A stretch of 64,000 nucleotides of DNA from Protonemura montana (Eukaryota > Arthropoda > Insecta > Plecoptera > Nemouridae): positions 9,297,943-9,361,942 of the forward strand of contig OX387603.1 in the NCBI GenBank assembly GCA_947568835.1, given 5' to 3'. Below, piece after piece: positions 47,450 through 59,490 of the stretch. The notes under the pieces are model-generated. The model did not search any database. It was not told where the DNA came from and was given only the letters and a program-made list of their open reading frames with translations. Each line of letters begins with the position of its first letter. Position 1 is the stretch's first letter. The position numbers and the translations under genes are program-made.

Positions 47450-48827
47450 AAAAATGCATTAAATATAATTGCTTTTGCTTTCGTTCTGATTTATACATCC
47501 CTGATGTTTCAAACAACAGCAAGTGCCGCCGAGTTGTACATAAAGTTATCGACATTGGATGCAATATAACAAATACACTCAATATCAGGTACGTGGGACG
47601 AAAACAAAAAGCCTATCAGCGTATGTAGGAGAAACACACTAGCCCACGTAGAATGCACAAACAGCAATTGCGTTCTTTTTCGTGGACTGCACATGGAGTC
47701 CATTCCAATCGGTTGGCTGCACCATCTACGCTGCATAAGTGACGCCGTCCGATCGGCGCTAGCGTCGGGGAAAAAAGATTGCATTTGAAATTGGCTCGTG
47801 CTGGTCGCGGCGATTGGGAGGTACAAAAAAAACGTTGCGGGCAAAGCGGATGAGTCATGTTGATGATAGATCGAATCGTTGGCCGAGAGGGCTCAATTCG
47901 AGGTCACTGGTGCACGTTTTAGCGCGTGAGGGTGTTTTTATATTTTAGAATTCACTGTAGTTTTGAACAATTGCAGGGAAATTAATATGTTAAGTGGTGC
48001 AGCGTGGGTCAGTTTTATAGTCGGATATGTTTACCTTTGTAATTTCTGTATTGAGTGAGTAATTAATGTTGACTCGTCGGTCAAGGATTCAATAGAATAG
48101 ATACATAATAAAAGAAATATAGTAGATTATAAATATGATTAGTAAAATGAAGACCCAAGTGAAATATTAATTCACTAAAAGACAAAAGTTGGAAGCCAAG
48201 AAATACTGTTCAGAGAACATTTTTTAGAATTCGGATGCTGCAGCTTTAGTAATTTACTTGTGCCTCAAAGACAGTGTCTGCCATCCCTTCGAAATCTGTG
48301 TACCTCTTTAAAAATCGTAACACCGGGTATCCCTCGTCAAAAAAAATATATATGTTAATATTATGTTAATACATGTTATTATTATATTATATATGTTAAT
48401 AATACAATGTTAATATTATGCGCCTTCCACAAAGTTTGTGCTAATAGCTAAAAAATCTGTTATAAATAACAATCATATAAAAAAATCACTATTGAGTAGC
48501 TGAGAAAATTTGCGTTAGGTACAGGTAAAAAAATGCGTGAAAACATAAAAACTAAATTCAAGGGTTGGCCGTGCGTAAAATCAAAAAAACACATTTCAGA
48601 AGTGTGTTTATTAGTTATGTGAAGCTCTCCAGAAAAGTGTATCGCGTATCTCCACTAAACTCTTCCCGTATACCAGAGGGGTACGCGTACCACTCTTTGG
48701 AGAGCACTGCTCTCAGTGGACTAACACGCGTTGGAATAGGAAAAATTGGCGAGGAGAATTTATTTTTGGTAATACATACTATTTTGAAGCAAAAATGTAG
48801 ACTGACGAGAAATCATTCGTTTTTAAA
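47450..48827. other. Intergenic, nothing confident
   Basis: Overlapping - ORFs at 47509-47858 in a GC-richer patch have no recognisable motif. There is a TTAATATTATG-rich simple tract at about 48350-48420. Confidence 0.35.
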
Positions 48828-49280
48828 CCGAACGGTTTGGCATGTTGGAAATACCGGTTCTCGTTAGAACACCGAAGTTAAGCAACACTGCGCTGAGTCA
48901 GGTATTGGATGGGTGACCATCATACACATGACCAGTTCTGTTCAGGAGAGAGGTTGGAGGGATGTAAGTTAGTACAGCAACTTTATTCGCCTTGCTTATC
49001 AACCTATGGACAGCATGGATTTGTGGAGGAATCCTGCTGTGCGAGTTTTACCGTCAATCGGAAGAGACGTTAAGCCGGAGGTCTCCTTGGTGCTCTTCGA
49101 CAGGAGTATGCTACGTGCCGGCACCGGGTTATCTCTCCTCCTTTTTAGGCTAGGTGAGGTCCATGATCATCCTCATCATCATCATCATCATCATCGTCCA
49201 CTCATTCACAGACGCCATTAGACCAGTGCTGCATGGCCAGATGTCAAAACAATGCGTCGTTAAATACCACAAATAAATAA
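48828..49280 (+). mobile_element. 5S-rRNA-derived SINE, best preserved copy
   Basis: Near full-length element. The 5S-rRNA-like head (48844-48920) keeps a box A-like GAAGTTAAGCAACACTG (48874-48890) and a box C-like TATTGGATGGGTGACC (48903-48918), which are the internal pol III promoter parts of 5S genes. The body (48921-49160) includes AGACGTTAAGCCGG and CGGCACCGGG. A (CAT)n tract and the 3' tail (AATGCGTCGTTAAATACC) follow, ending in AAATAAATAA. The family fits the 5S-derived class of SINEs (SINE3). Confidence 0.9.
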
Positions 49281-50639
49281 TTAGTTTTAAAAATGCAGAA
49301 TACCTACCAATTGTGGTACGACAGCTGCGTGTATTTAGCCTTATTATTAAAAAATCTTTACCAGGCATATTCTAAGAAATGGCAATTTCTTACATTTGTG
49401 TCAGTTTTCAGAACGGAGTGGGGCTGTTTACTTGGCAGAGCAATAATTAGGTTAAATTTAAATGAAAATCCAGAGCGTTTTTTTACACTAACTGTTTGTT
49501 TTGACTGGTCACGTTTAGGTACTAAGAAAGATTAAAAACAATATTTTTGTAACTGAAAATGGAGTCTACTTCCACTGAGTTTATTCAGTTGCGAATTTTG
49601 CGCGAACGAAATGAAACAACATCCCGAGTGATTCATCACCGCATCGGACGGAATTAATGAAAAGTTTTATACTTTCTTTATTTCGTATCGCTTGGAAGAA
49701 TTTCATTAAACAGTTTCTTGATTCGAGCAAACTTCTTAATCGAAGCTTGGCCTGGATGCAAATAGCGAATAAAGGCAGCAAAAAAAAAGTGAATCGTTGA
49801 AATCTTTTTCTTATTTGCAGTCCATTTCTAATTAAGTGCATCGAATTGCATTAAGGCTCAGTGCAGTAATCTACTAGATGCACTTTTTGTATGTGCAGCT
49901 TATTTCTGAGCGTGTTAGTCGGCGAAGTATGTTGTCTCGTTCGAGAGTTGCCAGTAAAGTTGCAAAATCGATGCAAGCGCGCGACAGTAAAACTGAAAGC
50001 AAACAAATGTATTATTGTAGGTTTAAAAAATCATGTATTGTACCAAAAAAGATTTTCTTGAAACTTCCTTTCCAACACGCTTGCGTAGTCTTGAGATGTC
50101 ATCAATACTGTGATTTCTGTTGCCACACGAATTGCACCTGCCTTGGCGCACTCATTTTAATAACACAAAATTCGCAGCAAAATTTCAGAAGTATCCTTGG
50201 CAAGTATTGTATTTTCTAACATTGCCATCATGCCATTCTGTATCTTTTTTCTTTGGAATTTTGAAACTAGAAACTCAGTAAAAATCTTGAAAAGTCAAAA
50301 AAGATACGTTTTAGTTCATGCAGTGAGAGAAGATCTCAAATCAAAGCCCTCCAGAGTAATTTTTTCCTTAAAAATTACTGGAAAGAAAATTTGACCGATA
50401 AGCTTTGAAATGGTTTGACTATTTTTTAAAGCTTCAATTTCAAAGCCAACTAGATGCGTGGAATTGGTTGCAGCAGCTCTTTTGACAATATAAGGTCTAG
50501 ATAGATTTTAAATTGGTAGTTCTACCTACTAAAAAAAATATAAATTTAAAACTATTTTCTAATCCTCAGTATATGAAGAAATAATTAAAAGTTATTCAAG
50601 TTCGATCAGTTGGGGTAGTAAGTCGCAGAAAAAGCGAGT
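49281..50639. other. Intergenic, nothing confident
   Basis: A + ORF at 49878-50219 includes a cysteine-rich patch (CHQYCDFCCHTNCTC) but has no recognisable family and an unsupported start. Confidence 0.3.
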
Positions 50640-51167
50640 TTGCGATCATTTGGGAGAAACGACATCAAGTTGATTTATATTGAATGCCTTATTTTACCAG
50701 TGTTAAAGGTCGTAGGTGGACATAGAAGGAAACACAAGAAAATCATTATCCTTGCTATTCTAATTCTAATTATCCTTATCCTAGGATTATTCACTTTGAT
50801 CTCAATGAGACAAACGAGTGACAAGCAATTGAAACGATCAATCCAGGAACTCGCTCGGTCGCTAGCTCCAAAAATCTCGGACAAAACTTTTGATACTAAT
50901 AAAAGTAGAACAAAAAACTACAGAGACAATCAAATGCTGTTTTCTTGTAAGTACTTACCCACGCTCCTAAAAGGTTTCTTGGCTATCAAATATCTTCCAC
51001 AGGATGAGAACTATGCATACAAAGTTTTGAACACGATGAAAATATTTTTCTGGGAAAACATCGCCCGTGGACATTTTTCGCGTAGTGAACGACGCCATCT
51101 GGCGATAAAAGAGCAAAGTTATTTCAGTTCTGCACGAAATGATGCTCTGCCGTGGTATATGATGTAA
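50640..51167 (+). CDS. Unrecognised ORF with one transmembrane segment (possible exon)
   Basis: 175-codon open frame, long for AT-rich DNA. It has a basic stretch (HRRKHKK), then a strongly hydrophobic helix (IIILAILILIILILGLFTLI), then a mostly polar, basic C-terminal half. That is the layout of a single-pass membrane protein with a cytoplasmic N-terminus. No ATG precedes the helix in frame, and TTTTACCAG at 50700 could be a splice acceptor, so if it is real it is a last exon. No homology is recognised. The repetitive ATTATCCTTATC codons of the helix could also come from simple-sequence DNA. Confidence 0.3.
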   Translation: MRSFGRNDIKLIYIECLILPVLKVVGGHRRKHKKIIILAILILIILILGLFTLISMRQTSDKQLKRSIQELARSLAPKISDKTFDTNKSRTKNYRDNQMLFSCKYLPTLLKGFLAIKYLPQDENYAYKVLNTMKIFFWENIARGHFSRSERRHLAIKEQSYFSSARNDALPWYMM

Positions 51168-53647
51168 TTTGTCTTCGGCCAACATTTAAGCCGTGCGCTC
51201 GCCTGAAGCGGATGCTTTGCGTCTTTTAAAAATGTCTGAAATAATTGAAGAAAAATATTCACGTTTTTTTTTCGCTGACCAAAACACCGAATTTTGAATT
51301 CGTTTCGTGCGACTATGAAGTAACTCATTAACATAACCCAGTGCAATGATGCGTGTTATTGCCTTCGTGGCTTATCTTATCATATCGGTTTTCATAAAAG
51401 TTCAGTTCAAACGATTTGCTAGAGCAAGCAGAAACTTTTCTAACAAGGAAACTGACTTTGATTGTAAACTAAACAAGCGTAAAGAGCCATCATTTTTATG
51501 CCATCTGTATGAATTTGTTTGCACCAGCTCTTTTGGCAGCTATGCATCTAGAGAGCTTTGAAGTATAACCTAAAGACTTATCAATGAAACTAAAAAGAAC
51601 GGAAATCAAAAATGAGTCAAGAAAACTGTGGTGATTTTCGTTAAATTAAATTTTTGTTCAATGGGTGTACACAAACTTAAACTACGCCGTCAGCAATAGT
51701 TAGTTACAGTTCAGTTACTGCTACAGTTTTTATTGTGCCTGTACTCTGCTTGCACATACTTTCTTTTAGGCCAAATTCGTCTTGCACGACGCCTGACGTC
51801 TAGCTCTGTTGTGTACCAATGATACAATCCCATAAGCCGAGGATATCCGATCGAAAAAGAGATCTAAAAAAGTTCTGACGAGAAGATTAGCAAAGTGAAG
51901 TAGCCAAGCAGGACGGAAGGAGTTTGAGATATCCGGGAATGCCAGACGCCAAGTGCAAGGGCGTGTTTGACGGGAAGGAAAGGGCTCGATCATCTATAGA
52001 AAATTCTTAGAATTTGCTTTTAGTAAAATTTCGTTGAAAAACGACGCAGAGCTGCGACTTTGAACCGTATCGATGTCAGCGCTGTAGTTCGTGTTTTTCT
52101 TGCAGATTTGCAGCGTGGAATAGAACGATTTGTTTTTTTTTATGTTTTGAAATTGATGACTTTGGGAAAACATTCACAGAATCAGGGAAAGGACCAATTA
52201 TTGTTATGAAATACATGACAAAACTCCTCGTAGATTTACTGCATGACCAACAGGTTGACTTGAACAACAATAATGTCGGAAGTACCTCACAAAGCTCGCG
52301 TGCGTGAAGCAAATTTAGACAGTTATGAGATCCAATGTATTCTGAAAATGTCCAAAATGGACCACATCATCTACTTTTGGGTTTCACTTCAGTTTCGCTG
52401 AATAAGAAGCTTTTTGGTTATTTTTGGCTTGTCACGCGTTACTAGACAGTTTGAATTTGATTTAGTCACAACCTCAAGCGGTATAATTGATTTACAAGTA
52501 GTAACTTTGAACACAAAAAACCCTAAACAAGATTTGTAGAAAATTCCAAACGGCCGACCATACATCTTCTGATTAGATTAAAAAAAAAACCAGCAGCATG
52601 CTCTCTTATTCAGCTCAGCGATATATGCAATTTTAAAGCTCAGCAAAATAAGTTGAGCATCTTTTTATGCTCTAAATTATTAACACACACAACTTTAAGA
52701 TCACATCTCTTCACTTTTGTAAGCGCAATAAAAAGAATCGGTAAACCAGCACTCGCGAAACATTATTCTGATTAGTTATTTTCAGCTCAGTTTCCGCAAT
52801 ACGGTTTCCCTGTCGCTATCTTCTGTGCACATAGAAAACTTACATGTGGCAGTTTTGTACGTAGCATCAACTTTCTTTGAAATGTTCTGCAAAGATATTC
52901 TAAGTTGGTGTATTTCTTGGTTCGAAGAAGACATCATATCTGCATTTCCATACAATATAAAGAGGAAACATTATGCTCTTTTCATTGGTCGGTTCATGGA
53001 AACCGCGTGGTATATAGGTAATGTTAAGGAACGGATTTTAGATACTCTTTTATTCAAACAGAGAGCATTCGTGACTCACAGTTCCCGGTCTCGGACAACG
53101 GAGGCTTCTAAAAATTATTTTCTCTCTCAGAGTTTAGATACGTAACATGTTGATACTTAATAAAACGGAATTATGGAAAACGCCAGTTACCATCAGTTTC
53201 CGTCTTGTCTATTTGTATTATGTATTTTTTCATTACATTCCATGTACGTTTATCTGCCTATTTTTAAGAACATTATTAAAATATAATACATGCCAATAAA
53301 ATAACAGGCATTGGAATTTCTCTTAGGAAAGAAAATAAAAGTAGATTATGTATAGACTATATTACATGCAGACCATGAGCTCAACATTTATATTAAATTC
53401 TCATGCTATAACATCTTTTTAAAAGTATATTTTTTAAAACAAAAGTTCTTTCTGGAATACATAGCGATGCAAGCCAAAGATACTATTATAATGACCTTGA
53501 TGCAAGCCATCTTCCAAAGCACATTATAAGAACATCCGTGTAATGAGGTAATTAAAATGTTCTTGTGGGCCACTCAAGTCACACATAAAGGATGACGCGC
53601 CAAATAATATAAATAAGCAATCAAAACAAAAACATTTTAATTTTTGC
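51168..53647. other. Intergenic, nothing confident
   Basis: Several ORFs of 70-106 codons (for example 51346-51561, 52825-53145) have no motif that I recognise. AT-rich throughout. Confidence 0.35.
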
Positions 53648-53791
53648 TGTGGTAAGTAACGGACTTGCTCTGTTGAGATTGACTTGCGGTCCTAAAAAGG
53701 ACCTAAAAAGTCGACGTTTCGTCGGCGATGGCGCCGACATCTTCAGGACTGTCCTGAAGTCCTCAACAGAGCAAGTCCGTTACTTACCACA
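53648..53791. mobile_element. Foldback element with perfect 30-bp arms
   Basis: Arms at 53648-53677 and 53762-53791 are exact reverse complements. The 84-bp centre contains further small palindromes (GTCCTAAAAAGGAC; CAGGACTGTCCTG) and a hammerhead-like core. It may be a fragment of a Penelope-like element or another small mobile element. No flanking duplication is obvious. Confidence 0.75.
53717..53746 (-). ncRNA. Hammerhead-ribozyme-like core
   Basis: On the - strand the order is CTGAAGA (fits CUGANGA), one T, a perfect 7-bp stem GTCGGCG/CGCCGAC closed by a CCAT loop, then GAAAC. These are the conserved catalytic core and stem II of hammerhead ribozymes. Stems I and III are not clearly formed within one copy, and the extra T after CTGAAGA is atypical of the minimal consensus. 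Similar motifs are known in Penelope-like elements. Confidence 0.5.
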
Positions 53792-54283
53792 ACATTCACC
53801 CACGGCTCTGAACCACTTCACCAAACCATTTTCATTTTTCTCATAACAGTGCAGCCATAGCTGGATTAAGTTGACATTGACATGATAGTTATATGTTTGA
53901 ATAGTAGTAGTAACTTAACAAGCTGTGACGATAAACGTTTTTTTTTTTTACCTTTTCGACAATGGCAGCATATTTCTAGTCGCGCTCAGGTTGGTAGTGA
54001 CAGCATTGTTTACCACAAAGCATGTAATGCATGCTGGCGTGTTGTGGTAGGTCAAAAGATGAAAGACATACGCGTCAGTGGAACAAATCTATAGAGGTAA
54101 CATGTTTCCATTTCGCATTAAAACCAGGTTAGTTTACAACATCCATGGTAAATGTTGAGACCAGAACGTTGTGCAATAAGCCTGGAAGGAGAAATACTAA
54201 GTCGCACGTGCATACATTTAAAGGTGCCATTAGTCGATGCCAGTAATGGGTAGGTACATGAAAAATAGGAAAAAGAACAAATT

Positions 54284-54350
54284 GCTTGGAGCAACAGAGT
54301 GATTAGATATGCATTACTTATGCGGAGCAGAGTTCGATTCCCGATACAAT
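54284..54350 (+). repeat. tRNA-like fragment (possible tRNA-derived SINE head)
   Basis: Has a B-box-like AGTTCGATTCC at 54331-54341, preceded by a worn A-box-like region and a GCAT...ATGC mini-stem. A poly-T follows at 54371. It does not fold into a full tRNA. Confidence 0.35.
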
Positions 54351-56161
54351 GGCGACCTCTGCAGCGACATTTTTTTTTGCATATTGCTTATATCTTAAAG
54401 CTAACAGCTGTATTATTCCCCAGTCACCACGGCCAGAAGCGTTTCATTATGTTTTTTTTTTTATATCTAGAGTGAATGATGTTTGTTGAAAATTACCAAA
54501 AAAAGGTTGATGCTTCAAATTTTTTACTCAACAATTTTGATTTTAATATTTCTAAACCACATCGACATTTTTGATTCCAAACTGTAAAATTACAACCAAC
54601 TGAAATTATAATTTTTTACTGTACGAGCCTTCTCCAAATCAGATTTTGTGAGAATCCTGAAAACTTAAGATTTAACTATAAGCATGACGAGTCAACCGAA
54701 ACCAACATGGTGGACAACCAGACTGATGTAAAAATAAAATATTTTAATTTATATTTGATGGTAGACAGCATTTTCTACTATAAGGGGAAGAATCTACTGG
54801 ATTTCAGTGTTATGACTTTTTAGAGTTGTTCGTTAATTTTAATGCAAATTTGATATGTGTATGTAATTGAACTGTCATCCAGCCAAGTTTTTTTCTTACA
54901 ACAAGATGGCTGGAACTTCGAAGTGGTCGGCATCAAAGAAGTATGGTGCACATACCACGGTTTAGAGCATTTAGCACCCGCTGCGTACGCAGCTGCCATG
55001 TGTTAGGTGACAGTTAAGAGTGGTGTGTAGATTTGAATTGATTTCAACAATATTTCAATACCTAGAAAAGATCTTTTTGCAAGCCTTTTGGTAGCGTAGC
55101 AACGGAAATTTTCAGAGCTGAAGGTTGAAATAAAATTTAGGTTTTCGTTGCCACGCTACGAATTATTCCGTTGCTACGCGGTACGATTTCGATGTTGAAA
55201 AATGCATTGTCGTCGGACTTTTTCCATCGATTTTTTTGTTAATTTTCATCATTTCACCGGCAAAACCCGATTCAATCGCCGTGAAAATGGCACAATAGTG
55301 TGTAAACCCGAATTACGCACCGATCCAGCGCAAGCGCCGGCTTTTTAGACGAAACTTCATGATTTCTATAAAGATGTACAGACGCAAAAACTAAATCACC
55401 CCTTGGCAACGGATTAAGGCTTTTATTTAAGGTCAACTAGCAGTACCCGCTGCCTACGGCCGCTTAAGATTTTGAGGGAGTGTGCATTTTGGTTTCAAAT
55501 GTAAAGCCTACCATTCAATACCATACAGTACCCCCGTTTATTTTGTTTGAAATTTGCCGCTTATGTCACTCTGGGTCACTGCATTGTGGAAGCTCTGTGA
55601 ATTCCAAAGTGACCACGATGACAATTTCGAAAACAAACGACGTTGGCTGTCAAAAGATTATAAACGCGTTAAATATGTTGCAATAGCTATTGGGTATCAG
55701 ATATTTGAGCAAAGTATTAAAACCTGAGACAATCTAATTGCCGCAGTGGTGCTGCAGTGGCCTGGATTTGAACTGAAAAAAGTGGAGCGTGGGCCAATGT
55801 TATTGTTGTGAGCTAGAGAGTTGGTTAAAAAAATTGAGTTCAATTGCCTGTGTTAAAACAATACGTATACTCATCAATATCGTAATATCTGTACATATCA
55901 TAACATTGACTTAAATTCTAAATTTGTAGTTTTACTAGCAAACAGCAGTGTTCAGAATATTTTTTTTGCTGTGGCACTGCTAATACTTTAAACCTAATAC
56001 GTACCATATGCAATGATACTTTAGTGTTACTGTTTGATCAACTTACATCACTAAAGTGTCACTAAAGTTTTACTATATAATCAGTCTATATCACTACAGA
56101 TGATTATATAGTTGTAGAAAGATACTGCTAGTACTATCATATACAAAATTTGTCTTTCCGT
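54351..56161. other. Intergenic, nothing confident
   Basis: AT-rich sequence with short ORFs only. Confidence 0.45.
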
Positions 56162-57379
56162 CTATCGAGAACTGAGCAGAATTACCGAGTAAGTTGCCAC
56201 CGTGGCTGCTATACTCAACAACAAGGTCATGTCAATGTCAAACACGTCACACGCATGGAACCGCAACTTGTTGCTGACCAAATGGTCGTAAAACAAGAGC
56301 AACCGTTCCTCTACTTCTGGTTCCACAGCCTCTTTCATCAGGCACTTTTGCACCAAAAGCGCCGTCTTGTTTGACTCTAAAATCGATAGATGACAGGTCA
56401 CCGCAATGACCACCAGCATGATCGTGTTTATCAAAACTGACAGTGTATTGGCAACAAAAACCAGAAGCTTTTTTGTATAGATAGCATATGTTATTGCCAA
56501 GTGAATGTGGCTTGTTATTGTAACGAGTAGAAAAGCGACTATAAACAACATTGAAAATCCAAAATTGTTGTTCACGATTTTGGAAATAATATTTAGTTCA
56601 ATGGACGAGTGCCACAAAGTTTTTATTCGCTGTCCAGCATCACACAAAAAACTGGAGGACGAACCTCTATCGAAGGAGTGGTGACCAATAGTTGATATTG
56701 GTGACTGCATCATCCGACGATTTTCGCCACGAGATCCACCTTTTACATGCTTCGGTTCTTCAATGTAAATCGCACAAAGTTCTTCATTTATCTGAAAAAA
56801 CTTCATCCGCATCAGGTGGACAACATTTACATGCTGCAAGGCGGTCATGTACACCGCTAAACAGTTTATGAACAAGATTAACTTCAGTCTATTGTGCGAA
56901 GATGATACGTAAAAGCTAAACGCAGTGTTTCCACAAAATAAAAGCACAAAAATAGTGAGCTCCACCCAGACGAAAACCTTTATAGTTTTATCTTTCTCTG
57001 CCTTCTTGGCCAGATTGAGCGTCAGTGAAGTTTCCAGGGCTGCAAACTTGTCCAGCATCGTTTTGAAATCTCTTCGGGACTGCGTCACCGAGCGTAGCAG
57101 TGAGACGATGGCCACACAACCGCTTACCGACATTAGTGACGCTTGAGGGACGAAGACGACCATCGACAGTTTCCGTATCGATATCATACTGTGCAAGTAG
57201 TTGACGCTGTAGCATATTCCGAGCCCGTAGAGAGCTGCCAACGCGAGGCTGTACAGCGAGGAGAGTCTCGAGTGGCCTAAGTTACGGTCGAACGGCATGA
57301 TACCCAAAATGCGACAAATCGCGATGAATGGCAATGTCGAGTTGATCAAGCTATTGACAAAATGCTGGTTGGCTTGCAT
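56162..57379 (-). CDS. Gustatory receptor family protein (insect 7-TM chemoreceptor, 405 aa)
   Basis: Predicted ligand-gated chemosensory channel of the arthropod Gr family, which sits in sensory-neuron membranes with an intracellular N-terminus. About seven hydrophobic segments are seen, at roughly 12-28, 42-64, 73-98, 132-156, 165-187, 270-335 (two) and 383-402. The C-terminal TM7 carries TYSVILL (T396-Y397), matching the first half of the Gr signature TYhhhhhQF; the final QF is replaced by SS, so the protein ends TYSVILLSSR. The length of 405 is typical. The whole ORF is in one exon, whereas many Gr genes have an intron just before the TY motif. The ATG at 57379 begins a hydrophilic N-terminus that fits the family. 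No other receptor is seen beside it. The ligand cannot be inferred. Confidence 0.82.
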   Translation of the reverse strand: MQANQHFVNSLINSTLPFIAICRILGIMPFDRNLGHSRLSSLYSLALAALYGLGICYSVNYLHSMISIRKLSMVVFVPQASLMSVSGCVAIVSLLRSVTQSRRDFKTMLDKFAALETSLTLNLAKKAEKDKTIKVFVWVELTIFVLLFCGNTAFSFYVSSSHNRLKLILFINCLAVYMTALQHVNVVHLMRMKFFQINEELCAIYIEEPKHVKGGSRGENRRMMQSPISTIGHHSFDRGSSSSFLCDAGQRIKTLWHSSIELNIISKIVNNNFGFSMLFIVAFLLVTITSHIHLAITYAIYTKKLLVFVANTLSVLINTIMLVVIAVTCHLSILESNKTALLVQKCLMKEAVEPEVEERLLLFYDHLVSNKLRFHACDVFDIDMTLLLSIAATVATYSVILLSSR

Positions 57380-58020
57380 TTAAGTGAGTATGATTCAATT
57401 ACAGATTTCATGAAATTCTTTTTGTGCGAAATGTGTTATGTCACCATCAAAAAGAAAATTTAAAAAGTATCAGATATTATGGCAACTGCTCCGGGAAACT
57501 TGTTTAGCATACTAAAACCTGCTTCAAATTTGTCGGCTCTTTTATGCACGCCGCGTAGAATTGATCAGCAAAATTATTCAACAAAGCAAATATACTTTTT
57601 GGCATGCCTAGCTAAAAAGAAAACATTAACAAATGAATTAAAATTAGCCGTTGACAAAAAAAAGAGACAAATTATCGGCGAGACCTTTCCACGAATCATG
57701 TACTGAGCAACAAATACAAAGTATTATTTATTCATTTGCTGGTATCTCTGTTTGACAGTCGGATTTTAACGTCGTTGTTTGTTATAGTTTTGTTATTAAA
57801 CGCCATTCCAAATGATAAAAAGTGTGCGTTGACGCGAATGGTTCGCTTGCTATGAGCACTTATAAACATTCAAATTAACAAAACGAAACATCAACTCTTT
57901 GTTAGTAATGTGTACTCTGCATCAATAATTCAAAACCAGATTCGCTTCGTGCTGGCGCTTTATCTTGCATCCCTTATACATTGATTTGACGCACACGGTT
58001 GTCAGAGCCCCTAAATACAC
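57380..58020. other. Upstream of the Gr gene; small + ORF at 57479-57706
   Basis: The 75-codon ORF starts with ATG, ends KRQIIGETFPRIMY, and is divergent from the Gr gene. No function is recognised and it could be chance. Confidence 0.25.
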
Positions 58021-58132
58021 CACAGAGAAGACTTGGCTCTTTCATTAAATAACTCCTAGATGCAACCCGCAGAGCAAACTTGGCTCCTCCATTAAACAAC
58101 TCCTAGACGCAGCCCGCAGAGCAGACTGTGGC
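58021..58132. repeat. Tandem repeat, 47-48 bp unit, about 2.4 copies
   Basis: Units begin at 58021 and 58069, sharing ACTTGGCTC and AACTCCTAGA. A partial third unit begins at about 58116. Confidence 0.8.
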
Positions 58133-59269
58133 CTTTTAAATATGGAGAAGGTTCGATTGTCAGCGAAGATTTTCTTTAAGATTGTCGTGATTCTTATGTT
58201 TTACTAACCTGTTGTCTATTACTCCGCCATTGTGATAACGAGAAACGAGCAACTTGATTTGTGACGCTTTTCTCAAAGAATTTTAATAATTTTACTGATT
58301 GACTGATTGTCCATATGCGTTGACAGGTTAAGGCTAATGAATGTGCTCTTACACGCTCAATAGAGTCCACTCCAGCGCAAAAATTACCTTTTACTGGGTA
58401 CTACTTGGCGGCCATATCAACTGTCCCATCGCGACTAAAGATTAACTTTATGTGACTTGTCAAAAATGCGCTTGGGCGTTGTCTTTAGCGGGACTATCAC
58501 TTTTTCAGTTCTGGAACTGACTGGAGGTCTGGCTAGGGCAAAGGCTGTCCACTAAGCGTTATTTTTGAGAAGTTGACTTTAAACTCTCGTGGTTGTAGCC
58601 TAAATAATAGGACTGTTGGGAGAAATATGTCTATCATTAGGACAAAGGTCATAGGCGCCATGGTTTATGAACCACCGTGACCTCTACGTGAAGTGCACTG
58701 CACCATATATGGTTGAATATTCAACGATGAAAACTGGAATAATTAACAGATTTACCAGGATAAAGTTGAACATTAAATTCACTCTTCAATGTGGGATGTG
58801 AACTAATGGCGTTGCTATGCGTATTTTAGGTGGCTTATTATGTTTGGGTGGCTAAGGCTTGCCAGCCATCTCTGAACCTCGTAACTTCAATAACAATGAT
58901 ATTGTTAGATGGAAGCGAACTTTCAAGAACGAGCATTCAGATTAATGTGGCAAGGGTGAAGTAAATGAAACTGAAATGAAAATATGATTTTTTTTTTCTG
59001 TTCCTCTTTTATTAAAAACGAGAAGGCGCAGAGCAATCGGTCATAGGACTATAAAGTCCTTTTGTAGGAGCAAAGGAGCTTCGTTAATCTTATTTTTTAC
59101 CTTCTGTTAGTTGACCTACAGATTCAGTTTTTCAGTTTTTATCTATAATGTCAGATCTTTTTTCCAAAATCAACCAACTGACAAACCTGGCGCACTGTCA
59201 ACATCTTGTAAAGAAAACCAGGTCATCGAAAGATCAGTTAGAGACAAACTCGTGTTGAAAATGTATCAA
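58133..59269. other. Intergenic, nothing recognised
   Basis: No supported ORF, RNA or repeat. Confidence 0.45.
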
Positions 59270-59490
59270 TAACTCGTGGATTTGTGCCGTCCTTCGAATG
59301 GGACGTTAAGCTGGTGGTCCCATGGTGCTCTTTGACAGGAGTAGACTACGTGTCGACACCAAGTTTCCCCTTCTCTCTTCTAGGCTACGTTAGGTTCATC
59401 ATCCACTCATTCGCCAACGCCATTAGACTAGTGCCACATGGCCCGTTGTCAAAACAGTGCGTCGTTAAACACAATAATCATCATCGAAAG
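59270..59490 (+). mobile_element. 5S-SINE, 5'-truncated copy
   Basis: Starts in the body (CCGTCCTTCGAATGGGACGT) and includes the whole tail (GTCAAAACAGTGCGTCGTTA). The 5S head is missing. Confidence 0.85.

Noticed and set aside
48844..48920. Functional 5S rRNA gene
   Set aside because: Only the internal part of 5S is present and it continues into a repeated SINE body; the same structure occurs many times in the window.
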